A DNA stretch of 64,000 nucleotides, from NCBI GenBank assembly GCA_016718845.1, contig JADKCK010000001.1:186001-250000 (forward strand), written 5' to 3'. Below, in pieces: positions 1 to 8,003 of this stretch. Position 1 is the stretch's first letter. Each line of letters opens with the position of its first letter. The position numbers and the translations under genes are program-made. A model generated the notes under the pieces. That model made no database searches and had not been told where the DNA came from. It was given only the letters and a program-made list of their open reading frames with translations. The DNA is from Sphingobacteriales bacterium (GTDB lineage: Bacteria > Bacteroidota > Bacteroidia > Chitinophagales > UBA2359).

Positions 1-1
1 T

Positions 2-1012
2 GAACTAAACCTTAGTTTTATAACCCACAACGACCAACAACAATATACCGAGCTTTTTAACGCTGCCACCAACTATCTGTCAAAAGGTCATGATGCATCT
101 CGTGATCAGCGCAATATATTAAATGCCGTTGAGCAATGTGTTGAGCAATATCAGCGCCGAACAAATATTAACCAACTAAACAACACGCCATTAACTACCG
201 AACAACTAAACAGCAATAGCGTTTTGTTAACTAAATACAAATGCTTGTCGGATACCGATTTTGCAGCAGGTTTGTATCCTAATTTTATTGATTTTAGAGA
301 CAATTTGCCAATAAGCAACCCAAATTACACCATTGATTATCGCACCGATTTTAAAGACAATAGCACATTTGCTTATTTGATGCAAAAAAATAGTAATAAA
401 AAAATAGAGGATGTTTGGGGATTTTCGGATGGTAAAAATGTTTTTATCAACCTTGGCAACCGATACGTGCCAATGAAAAAAGAAAACAATAATTTTGTTT
501 TTTTTAACAAAGTGTACCTTCCAAACAACGATGATATTATGGTGGCAGGTATTTTATTTGGTTTGGTAGGTACTTTGGTGGCAACTGCCGTAGATGCAAA
601 CAACACAAGCACCGTTAAGTTTCAACTCGATTTGGTTTCTGGAACGCCCTTAAATATAAGCGACAATAAACCCAAACAAATACAAAGCTCTTTTTTATTG
701 TATTGCTCAAAATATAGCAATACCGACGAGCCTTTTGATGTATACCTAGATGATGTAAAGCTATGCGCTTTGCAAAGTGGAAACTATTTTGTTTCGACGG
801 TTGGTTTTAAAAATCAACCAAGTAACCTGTGCTTAAAATATAAGGACAGAGAGGTGTGTAAAGTATTAGAGCCTAATCCGTTTGAACGCATCGTTTATCT
901 ATGCCGCTTTGGGTCGAAAGACAAATTAGTGATGGATAAACTAAACATACAAATGCAAAAATCAGTTATGACTGACATAAAAGAAGGAAGAATTAAAAAA
1001 ACATGCGAATAA
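2..1012 (+). CDS. Hypothetical protein, 5' end cut by window edge
   Basis: The reading frame is open from base 2 with no stop before the TAA at 1010-1012, so this is the C-terminal 336 residues of a longer protein. A TTG at 224 could be a start but nothing in the sequence favours it. The N-terminal part that can be seen is rich in Gln and Asn and helical; the rest is a soluble, beta-rich sequence with no signal, membrane segment or metal motif that I recognise. I do not know the family. The gene is followed by 150 bases of AT-rich spacer before the CotH-like gene on the same strand. Confidence 0.6.
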   Translation, partial: ELNLSFITHNDQQQYTELFNAATNYLSKGHDASRDQRNILNAVEQCVEQYQRRTNINQLNNTPLTTEQLNSNSVLLTKYKCLSDTDFAAGLYPNFIDFRDNLPISNPNYTIDYRTDFKDNSTFAYLMQKNSNKKIEDVWGFSDGKNVFINLGNRYVPMKKENNNFVFFNKVYLPNNDDIMVAGILFGLVGTLVATAVDANNTSTVKFQLDLVSGTPLNISDNKPKQIQSSFLLYCSKYSNTDEPFDVYLDDVKLCALQSGNYFVSTVGFKNQPSNLCLKYKDREVCKVLEPNPFERIVYLCRFGSKDKLVMDKLNIQMQKSVMTDIKEGRIKKTCE

Positions 1013-1162
1013 TAAATGTTTTTTAATAAACAAAATGTTGCAGCTCTTATGCTTTTGTTGTGATTTGGGTATTTTGTATTTTCATACCTAGTACATTAAA
1101 ATTTAATGATATAGTTGAGTTGTTTGTATGCCTTCTCTGATAAACCAAATTTGTAATTACCC

Positions 1163-2821
1163 ATGCCCTACCTAAACCGTTTTTTGTGGCTGATTTTATG
1201 CGGTATTGCCGCATCTACCCAAACAATACCCCACGCATTTGCCGCCAGACACCCAATAAATGCCCAAAATACGCAAACATATTTGCCGTTTGTGCCCCTC
1301 GATTCGTCGAATTTACCGATTGTTATTATTAACACGCATCGCCAAAAAATTGTTGACGAACCCGACATTATTGCACAAATAAAAGTAATTGACAATGATA
1401 ATGGGGTAAATTACCCAACAGACAAACCTGCCTACGAGGGCAATATTGCCATTGAGGTGCGCGGATATAGCTCGCAATCGTTCCGCAAAAAAAGCTACGG
1501 TTTTACCACCCTCGATGCCCAAAATACGCCCTTAGATACCACTTTTATGGGCTTGCCCCCCGAAAATGATTGGATTTTGCACGCCTCGTATGCCGACAAA
1601 ACACTGTTGCGCAACGCACTTAGTATGCACATTGCCCAACAAATGGGGTATTATGCCAGCCGCACACGCCACTGCGAGGTGCTAATAAATGGTAAATATC
1701 AAGGCGTTTATGTGCTGATGGAAAAAATAAAACGCGGCAAAAATAGGGTAAATATTGCCAAAATAAAACCCAATAGTGTGCAAGCCAACGATTTAACGGG
1801 CGGATACATTTTTAAACTAGACCACCGCGATGAGGGCGGCTGGAACTCGGATTATGGCGTTGTGTCGGCACCACAAACGCCGCTACATTTTCAGTTTGTG
1901 TATCCAAAATACCACAATATAAACATCAACCAAGCTATGTATCTACAGGCTTATGTAGATAGTTTTGAACATGCTTTGGCTTCGCCCACGTTTAAAAACA
2001 ATGCCCAAAAACGATACAACGATTATATTGACCTGCAATCGTTTGCCGATTATTTTATTGTGTCGGAATTGAGCCGCAACCTAGATGCCTACCGTATAAG
2101 TACTTATTTTACGAAAGATAAAAACCAAAAGATAAAAGCAGCCCCTGTTTGGGATTATGATTTGGCGTGGCGAAATGGCGATTTTTGCGATGCCGTAAGC
2201 ACAAAAGGCTGGATATACTACGAGTTTTGCGGACATGGCAATCCGTTTTGGTGGGATAAGATGCTGGCAGATACGCTATTTACCCAAACTTTACAATGCC
2301 GTTGGCAACAGTTGCGCACGGGTGTATTGCACCTTGATAGCCTATATAAATTTATCGACCAAAATGCTAGTTTGTTAGCCCTTGCCCAACAACGAAACTT
2401 TAAAAAATACCCCATTTGGGGGCGTTATGTGTGGCCCAATCCTATGCCACTGGCTAACAGCTACGAGCAAGAAATTAGTTATCTAAAAGAATGGATTGCC
2501 GCCCGCCTGACTTGGATAGATACGCAGTTATTACCCACAAACGACAATCCACAAACAATGGTTGCCCATAAACCCAAAAATACAAACCAACAATTTGTTT
2601 TATACACAAATCCTCAAAATACACAAACAAACTTGTATTGCCCAAATACACCAATGCTTAAAAACATAAAATTATTAAACACACAAGGCAGGCTAATATG
2701 GCAAACCCAAAGCACAGAAAAAAATATAATAATACCAACGCAATGTTTACCCATAGGCTTGTATTGGATACAATTAAGCACCCCAAATGACGTTTTTTTT
2801 ACTAAATTAGTGAAAAAATAG
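1163..2821 (+). CDS. Secreted CotH-like kinase with T9SS type A sorting domain
   Basis: This 552-residue protein belongs to the CotH family, atypical secreted kinases known to phosphorylate spore-coat proteins in Bacillus; in Bacteroidota the substrates are unknown. A signal peptide covers residues 1-28 (ending AFA). The CotH core runs from about 50 to 440: an RGYSS motif at 100-104, the basic EKIKRGKNRV segment at 187-196 that carries the family's conserved lysines, and WDYDLAW at 330-336, the metal-binding DxD-like motif. The last 75 residues form a Ser/Asn-poor beta domain ending in KLVKK, typical of type A sorting domains, so export by the T9SS and cell-surface or released location are inferred. 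It stands alone, with 150 bases on each side. Confidence 0.85.
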   Translation: MPYLNRFLWLILCGIAASTQTIPHAFAARHPINAQNTQTYLPFVPLDSSNLPIVIINTHRQKIVDEPDIIAQIKVIDNDNGVNYPTDKPAYEGNIAIEVRGYSSQSFRKKSYGFTTLDAQNTPLDTTFMGLPPENDWILHASYADKTLLRNALSMHIAQQMGYYASRTRHCEVLINGKYQGVYVLMEKIKRGKNRVNIAKIKPNSVQANDLTGGYIFKLDHRDEGGWNSDYGVVSAPQTPLHFQFVYPKYHNININQAMYLQAYVDSFEHALASPTFKNNAQKRYNDYIDLQSFADYFIVSELSRNLDAYRISTYFTKDKNQKIKAAPVWDYDLAWRNGDFCDAVSTKGWIYYEFCGHGNPFWWDKMLADTLFTQTLQCRWQQLRTGVLHLDSLYKFIDQNASLLALAQQRNFKKYPIWGRYVWPNPMPLANSYEQEISYLKEWIAARLTWIDTQLLPTNDNPQTMVAHKPKNTNQQFVLYTNPQNTQTNLYCPNTPMLKNIKLLNTQGRLIWQTQSTEKNIIIPTQCLPIGLYWIQLSTPNDVFFTKLVKK

Positions 2822-2916
2822 AGCAAATACCCCAAATAAACACTAAATATAGTCAAACTTACGACCTAATTTTTGTTTACTTGCCAAAAATATGTCGAAA
2901 ATTGCTAAAAAAGTCG

Positions 2917-2924
2917 TACCTTTG
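2917..2924 (+). promoter_or_regulatory. Bacteroidota -7 box TACCTTTG
   Basis: TACCTTTG matches the TAnnTTTG -7 element of the Bacteroidota primary sigma factor and lies 50 bases upstream of the DUF4442 gene. No good -33 TTTG lies at the usual 19-21 base distance, so the call rests on the -7 box and position only. Confidence 0.4.
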
Positions 2925-2973
2925 CGCCCGAATTGAGCATGGTATGTGCCATTGTTAAAAAACATACGCATAA

Positions 2974-3486
2974 ATGAGCCAAACACCCTTTAAAACGGAT
3001 AAAAAAGAAAGTTTTAAATCGGCAATAAAGCGTATTAGCTTTAATTTTTTTCCGGCTTATAGGCGCACCGGAGGGCGAATTTGCTTTTTATCGGACGATT
3101 GGAAAGAAATACATGTAAAAATTGGGCTAAACTGGGCAACAAAAAATTATGTTGGAACCGTGTTTGGCGGCAGCATTTACGGAGCATTAGACCCCATATA
3201 TATGGTGCAGCTAATAAACATTTTGGGCAAAGATTATGTTGTTTGGGATAAATGGGCAAGCGTAAAGTTTATCAAACCCATAAAAAAAACAGTATTTGCT
3301 AAGTTTTTGCTACCCGACGAACTACTGTACGACATAAGCCAAAAAGTAGCATCAGACAACACCTATATCTTACCAATAGATGTGCAATTTGAAGACGAAC
3401 AAGGCATTGTTTATGCCATTGTATCGAAACAAATTTATATAGCCAATAAAAGTTACTATACAGCCCTGAAAAATGAGAAAACATAA
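2974..3486 (+). CDS. DUF4442 hotdog-fold protein (possible thioesterase)
   Basis: The 170-residue protein matches the DUF4442 family, which has the hotdog fold of acyl-CoA thioesterases. Visible family features are the N-terminal PAYRRTGGRI segment (about 29-38), the FGGSIYGALDP turn (about 64-74), which forms the conserved helix of the fold, and the VKFIKPIKKTV strand after it. No signal peptide is present, so it is cytoplasmic. Substrate is unknown; an acyl-CoA or acyl-carrier role is inferred only from the fold. It starts at an ATG 37 bases after a conspicuous GC-rich spot and is followed at 67 bases by the DUF4271 gene. Confidence 0.75.
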   Translation: MSQTPFKTDKKESFKSAIKRISFNFFPAYRRTGGRICFLSDDWKEIHVKIGLNWATKNYVGTVFGGSIYGALDPIYMVQLINILGKDYVVWDKWASVKFIKPIKKTVFAKFLLPDELLYDISQKVASDNTYILPIDVQFEDEQGIVYAIVSKQIYIANKSYYTALKNEKT

Positions 3487-3553
3487 ATCATTACAGATGC
3501 TTGACTATCAACCATTGGTACTTTATTCTCCCAACTGATACTAAACACACACC

Positions 3554-4618
3554 TTGTTGGCAGCGCTGCAAAAAAAGCTAAAATGCTATTGGTTTTTTAT
3601 TATTTTAGGAGCATTGAGCCTACTGCTTAATTATCCTACATTTGCCGATTCGAGTTATGTAAAGCCGCAAAAACGCTTCGCAGATACTTTGGTATTAGCC
3701 ACCGATAGCCTTAGCATAGATACCCTTGACGACGAAAACGCACATATTAACCCTACCTACGTAAACTACAAACCCGTACCTACGCCACAACCACTATACA
3801 GTTTATATTTTCGCCAAACCATACTTGATGGTCTACAAATAGACTCGTGTGTGGGCAACGAACAACGGCAACTACTATACAACTGGCTTGAGTGCGATAC
3901 TACCTATTATCTAACCCAATATACGGGCTACAACCTACAACCCAAACGGCAGCGGCAACCATCAGACGCTTTGTTGTTTGGTTTTTTGATGCTATTAGTA
4001 GTTGTTTTTACGGTTATAAAACACCTATCCGAAAACTTTTGGGCACGCGTAACCGAGGCTTTTGCAAATATCAATTTAGCCAAACAATTTTTCGAAGAGC
4101 AACTTAATTACCAATCTGCCCTACCAAACACACTAATATATGCAGCCGTTTCGTTATTAGGTGCCATTTGGGCTTTTTTGCTACTGCGTTACTTTAAACA
4201 AGCACCTTGGCTAAGCGATGCACAACTTATTTTGGTATTATGGGGTGTTTCGGGAACTTATTTTGTGTTTAGGCAGTTAATGTTGCGTATAACGGCTTTT
4301 ATTTTGTTGCCCTTAAACAACTTAATAGGTTTTTATAGCTTTAATCTTACCATAAACAATATACTTATTGCAGCAGTGCTTACCCCGCTTGCATTTTTAT
4401 TTGCTTTTGGGCACAAAGCAGTTGTTACCTACTGGCTTATTTACGTCTTAATAGGCACATTGGTGCTAAGTTATTTGTACAACATTTACCGCACTTGGCA
4501 AATAACCGAAGATATAGCCATGAGTTATAAGTTTCATTATTTACTATATCTGTGCGCCCTCGAAATACTTCCTATTCTTGTTCTTATCAAAATTGCGCAC
4601 AATAATTTGGTAGGATAA
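3554..4618 (+). CDS. DUF4271 multi-spanning membrane protein
   Basis: This 354-residue protein is a Bacteroidota-specific DUF4271 family member. It has one hydrophobic segment near the N-terminus (about 12-32), a polar region to about 135, then six or so membrane helices to the end. The C-terminal KFHYLLYLCALEILP stretch is the family hallmark. The start is uncertain: the frame opens after a TAA at 3542, and the first candidates are TTG at 3554 or 3557, with no ATG before mid-protein. The family is commonly found directly upstream of hemD, as here (79 bases apart). No function is established. Confidence 0.75.
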   Translation: MLAALQKKLKCYWFFIILGALSLLLNYPTFADSSYVKPQKRFADTLVLATDSLSIDTLDDENAHINPTYVNYKPVPTPQPLYSLYFRQTILDGLQIDSCVGNEQRQLLYNWLECDTTYYLTQYTGYNLQPKRQRQPSDALLFGFLMLLVVVFTVIKHLSENFWARVTEAFANINLAKQFFEEQLNYQSALPNTLIYAAVSLLGAIWAFLLLRYFKQAPWLSDAQLILVLWGVSGTYFVFRQLMLRITAFILLPLNNLIGFYSFNLTINNILIAAVLTPLAFLFAFGHKAVVTYWLIYVLIGTLVLSYLYNIYRTWQITEDIAMSYKFHYLLYLCALEILPILVLIKIAHNNLVG

Positions 4619-4696
4619 GCTATTAACAAACCGTTTTTGTCTTATCTATTATTTACAAAGTTCTTACTCATTAACTATTTAATCCTTGCTTCAAGT

Positions 4697-5518
4697 ATGA
4701 ACACAGAAGTAATCCAAGAGCCTACTAATCACAGAAAAGTAAATTCTATCTTGGTTTCGCAGCCCGAGCCTACCGACCCCAAATCGCCTTATTATGTACT
4801 TGCACAGAAATACGGTATAAAAATCGAATTTCGACAATTTATACGCGTAGAGGGATTAAGCGTCAAAGATTTTCGTAGAGCCAAGGCAACCCCTACCGAG
4901 TTTTCGGCAATTATTTTTACTAGCAAAAATGCGGTTACACACTTTTTCCGTTTGTGTGCCGATATGCGCCTTAAAATGTCGCCCGAAACAAAATACTTTT
5001 GCTCGTCAGAAGCCATTGCTAACTTCCTACAAAAATTTATCTTTTTTCGCAAACGCAAAGTATTTTTCCCTAAGATAGAAAAGAAAAATGCGTTTCAGGA
5101 GTTGCTGAAAAAACACCGAAAAGGCGAAACTTATCTTTTTCCATGTACCGTTAATAGAGTAGAGGGCTTGCCCGAATACTTAAAAGCCAACAACTTTAAA
5201 TTTACCGAAGCCCCCGTTTACGAAACTGTTTTTAGCGATTTTTCGGATATGGGCGGTAAAATTGACTATGATATGTTGGTTTTCTTTACACCTATTGGCA
5301 TACATTCGTTGTTCCACAATTTTCCTGATTTTGTGCAAAACGATACCCGCATTGCCATTATGGGCGAAAATACCTTAAATGCCACCATCGAACACTCGTT
5401 GCGTGTTGACATTAAAGCCCCTCAGCCGGGCTTACCCTCTATAACGGCTGCTATCGAAGATTACCTAAAAAAGATAGCCCAAGAACCCGTTGATGGAAAC
5501 AACAATTTGGTACTATAA
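4697..5518 (+). CDS. hemD: Uroporphyrinogen-III synthase
   Basis: HemD closes hydroxymethylbilane to uroporphyrinogen III in haem synthesis. The frame is open further upstream, but the ATG at 4697 gives a 273-residue protein beginning MNTEV, the usual length; the upstream extension would be an odd hydrophobic leader. The two-domain pattern is visible: an N-terminal ILVSQPEP strand, the AIIFTSKNAVTHF segment that corresponds to the conserved S/T-N-A motif, YLFPCTVNRVEGLPEYL for the second-domain start, and DMLVFFTPIGIHSLF with the T/S-P/S-x-G element near the C-terminus. HemD is a poorly conserved family, so gene order with DUF4271 helps the call. A bidirectional-looking terminator follows. 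Confidence 0.85.
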   Translation: MNTEVIQEPTNHRKVNSILVSQPEPTDPKSPYYVLAQKYGIKIEFRQFIRVEGLSVKDFRRAKATPTEFSAIIFTSKNAVTHFFRLCADMRLKMSPETKYFCSSEAIANFLQKFIFFRKRKVFFPKIEKKNAFQELLKKHRKGETYLFPCTVNRVEGLPEYLKANNFKFTEAPVYETVFSDFSDMGGKIDYDMLVFFTPIGIHSLFHNFPDFVQNDTRIAIMGENTLNATIEHSLRVDIKAPQPGLPSITAAIEDYLKKIAQEPVDGNNNLVL

Positions 5519-5542
5519 GATTTATTTAGCCCATACCAACGA

Positions 5543-5586
5543 AAAAACCTTGTTGCCTGTTTTTACAGACAACAAGGTTTTTTTAT
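5543..5586 (+). terminator. Rho-independent terminator after hemD
   Basis: AACCTTGTTG pairs with CAACAAGGTT around a short loop that also contains CTG/CAG, followed by seven T. A-rich sequence precedes the left arm, so it may also act on the convergent repressor gene. Confidence 0.85.
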
Positions 5587-5674
5587 ACTTAAAAAGTATG
5601 CTTAGGTATATTGTGCAAGCCATGGGTTATTTTGATACCCTATTTTACACTTTTTAAGACAGCAACACACCCTA

Positions 5675-6436
5675 TTAGCTTTGTCGGCGGATACTGGCAC
5701 ACTCGCGCCAAATTTCTAACACCTCTTTTTTGTGTATTTTATAAGGTTTATAAGCATCGTTATCCGAGCAAAGAGTTAGGTTAAAATCATCTTTGCCAAG
5801 CGTTTTAACTCGTTTATAAACAATACCATCGCGTGATACCACAATATAGGTTTGGTTATTTTTAAGGTCGGTTAAATCTTGTACATATTCGCCCACAATA
5901 ATGTCGCCCGCTTCAACGGGTAACATCGAATCGCCAGTAACTTCAAAAGCTCGGTAGGTTCTGTCCGACGATAAAAAAGGCAAATAAATGTGCATAAGGT
6001 CTTTGAGGTATTCGGGGTCGGCATAGCCTGCCGTATAACCTGCCGCCGCCTTTGCTGCCACCAATTCTACATTCGATTGATTGGCAAGGTTAAGTGTCAT
6101 AGCCACTGTGCGAGTTTTCATGTTAGTCCCTTTTAAACGTACATATTCTTGTATCAACTTGTCCAACGAATCGCCGCTATGTAACGACAATTTGGCAATT
6201 TCGCAGAGGTCTTCGTATAGCAACCGCTCTAACGGCACCCCTAAATAGGCAGCCGCAGCCTGCAAATGTTCTAATTGCGGCTTTTGGGTTCCTTGTTCGT
6301 AGGCACCAACTGTTTTGGAGTTGCTACCAATTTGCTCTGCCCACTCGCTTTGCGTTAAACCCAAAACAGCCCTAATAAGTTTGAGATTACGGGCTGCTAA
6401 CGAAAGCGTTTTTTGGTTCTTTGGTTTCTGTGTCAT
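5675..6436 (-). CDS. XRE-family repressor with S24 (LexA/CI-like) self-cleaving domain
   Basis: The 253-residue protein has an HTH_3 domain at about 15-75 (LGLTQSEWAEQIG then TVGAYEQG as recognition helix) and an S24 peptidase domain at 150-250. The serine of GDSM is S170 and the general-base lysine of YKRV is K208, at the spacing seen in LexA and CI. An Ala-Gly rich linker (AAGYTAGYADPEYL, 131-144) offers a plausible cleavage site. The expected role is a DNA-binding repressor that inactivates itself on a stress signal. It is not LexA itself, whose HTH is winged. It stands alone, convergent with hemD, and has a clear promoter at 6552-6583. Confidence 0.85.
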   Translation of the reverse strand: MTQKPKNQKTLSLAARNLKLIRAVLGLTQSEWAEQIGSNSKTVGAYEQGTQKPQLEHLQAAAAYLGVPLERLLYEDLCEIAKLSLHSGDSLDKLIQEYVRLKGTNMKTRTVAMTLNLANQSNVELVAAKAAAGYTAGYADPEYLKDLMHIYLPFLSSDRTYRAFEVTGDSMLPVEAGDIIVGEYVQDLTDLKNNQTYIVVSRDGIVYKRVKTLGKDDFNLTLCSDNDAYKPYKIHKKEVLEIWRECASIRRQS

Positions 6437-6551
6437 TTGAAAAAATTTAGCCTTGAATATTAACTGATGTACCTAAATATTTGCTTATCTTTCTCCTCTC
6501 GGCTTCCGACCGTGCAATGTGCTGCTTTTAGCAAATTGCCTTTATTGGTGG

Positions 6552-6583
6552 CAAAGTTACGACAATAAAAACAAAAAACCAAA
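6552..6583 (-). promoter_or_regulatory. Bacteroidota promoter for the S24 repressor gene
   Basis: On the minus strand TTTG (6583-6580) is separated by 20 bases from TAACTTTG (6559-6552), a full match to the TTTG-N19-21-TAnnTTTG consensus. The leader to the ATG at 6436 is about 110 bases, long enough to hold an operator, though no clear palindrome is visible in it. Confidence 0.7.
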
Positions 6584-6711
6584 TTTTTTGGCATTTATTT
6601 TGAAGATTTTTTTTTAATTATTTGTTTTTTACAGAAAAATTAAAAATGCATGTGATTTGTACCGAAGTTTAAATACCATGTAAGATGTCTACTCGAATGA
6701 TGGTATCAAGC

Positions 6712-7776
6712 CTATTGACTTTGCAACCATGTATAAAAAGCGTCTATTTTTTCGCCATTTTCTTTCATCCATTTATCAACAACAGCCCCCTTCGATTGGC
6801 TAATGTGGTAACAAAATGCCTCGGTATGCCCTGCTTTTTGTAGTTTAGCAAAAAAAGTAACATACAAATCCCAATAAATGCCTTGTTTGGGGCTTTTTGC
6901 TTGTAACTCCATTAAGTTACCAAAAAAGGTATTGGTTACATCAACAAAAAATTGTTCGTCGGTGGTTCCTTTTAACTTGGCTATTTGTTCGTTAGTGTTA
7001 ATTGTTTCCCAAGCCAACACCGACATAGATAATACCATTTCGGTGTTTCCAAAAGTGGTATCGCTACTTTCCGAATACGCTGGATTTATGTTGATAGTTA
7101 CACTCCCATCTGGCTTTTTGTCGATTGTAGCACCCTTTTGTAGTTGCTCCATTACCTCGTTATAGACTTCGATGCCTCTTTCGGTTTTGGGTTCGATGAG
7201 CAAAAAAAAGTAAAGTGCCAATAAGCCCTGCACTCGATTTCCTTTGCCTGTTTGCAAATAACCCAACAATCGGTGACTACTTGCATGGGCGGTGTTTAGT
7301 AGTATGGCATTGCCAAGGGCTGTTTCTGCCAAATTATACTCTTGCAAACGGGTATAAGTTATCCCCAAATTAAAGTGCAATAAATAATGATCGGGATATA
7401 TTTCAATACCTTTTTTGTACAGTTTAACGGCTTCTTTGGGTTTCCCTGCATCGTCCAATATCGATGCTTTGTTCATGTATGTTAGCAATAGCGTTTCGTC
7501 TTTTTCGCCCATTTTTATTACCTTATCATAGGCTTTTATAGCATTATCGTATTGCTTCATTGCCTGATAGGTATACCCTATTTCGTAATAAGCGCGCGAT
7601 GATTTTTTATCAATAAGCAATGCTTGTTCGTATTTTTTTAGTGCTTCGGGGTATTTGCCTGCATCGTTCAAATCAACACCTTGGTTAATAAGGTCGGTAA
7701 GTTCGTCTTGTGCTACAACGGGTAGCGATAAAAATAAAGTTGCTCCAAGAAGCCAAAAGAAAAGAAACTTTTTCAT
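6712..7776 (-). CDS. Secreted tetratricopeptide-repeat protein
   Basis: The 354-residue protein starts with a classic signal peptide (residues 1-23, ending VVAQ). From about 25 to 200 there are five consecutive 34-residue TPR units, visible as the A-YxxxG-Y--A pattern with basic and aromatic consensus residues (for example YEIGYTYQAMKQYDNAIKAYD). After the TPRs lies a 150-residue domain with no motif I recognise. It is therefore a periplasmic or surface scaffold; no partner can be named. It is a single gene with spacers on both sides, and a weak TATTTTTG -7 box lies at 7823-7816. Confidence 0.8.
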   Translation of the reverse strand: MKKFLFFWLLGATLFLSLPVVAQDELTDLINQGVDLNDAGKYPEALKKYEQALLIDKKSSRAYYEIGYTYQAMKQYDNAIKAYDKVIKMGEKDETLLLTYMNKASILDDAGKPKEAVKLYKKGIEIYPDHYLLHFNLGITYTRLQEYNLAETALGNAILLNTAHASSHRLLGYLQTGKGNRVQGLLALYFFLLIEPKTERGIEVYNEVMEQLQKGATIDKKPDGSVTININPAYSESSDTTFGNTEMVLSMSVLAWETINTNEQIAKLKGTTDEQFFVDVTNTFFGNLMELQAKSPKQGIYWDLYVTFFAKLQKAGHTEAFCYHISQSKGAVVDKWMKENGEKIDAFYTWLQSQ

Positions 7777-8003
7777 GGGGTACGTGTTTTGAAATAAAAA
7801 GTAAAAATACTACAGCAAAAATACGGTAAATTTTATAAAAAACCATAAAAAAACGTTTTTATTTTATTGTACACCACATTTTTCGTTTCTTTGAGCTTTC
7901 AAATAAGCAGCTGCAAAACCGGCGGTTAATAAATTAGCCAATAATATTTTTGAGCTACTTGTTTTAGTCTTCTAAACTTCAATTATCACCAAAATAAATT
8001 GGC

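Noticed and set aside
5675..6436. Prophage repressor with an adjacent prophage
   Set aside because: The repressor is S24-type but no phage structural, integrase or replication gene is nearby; neighbours are housekeeping.
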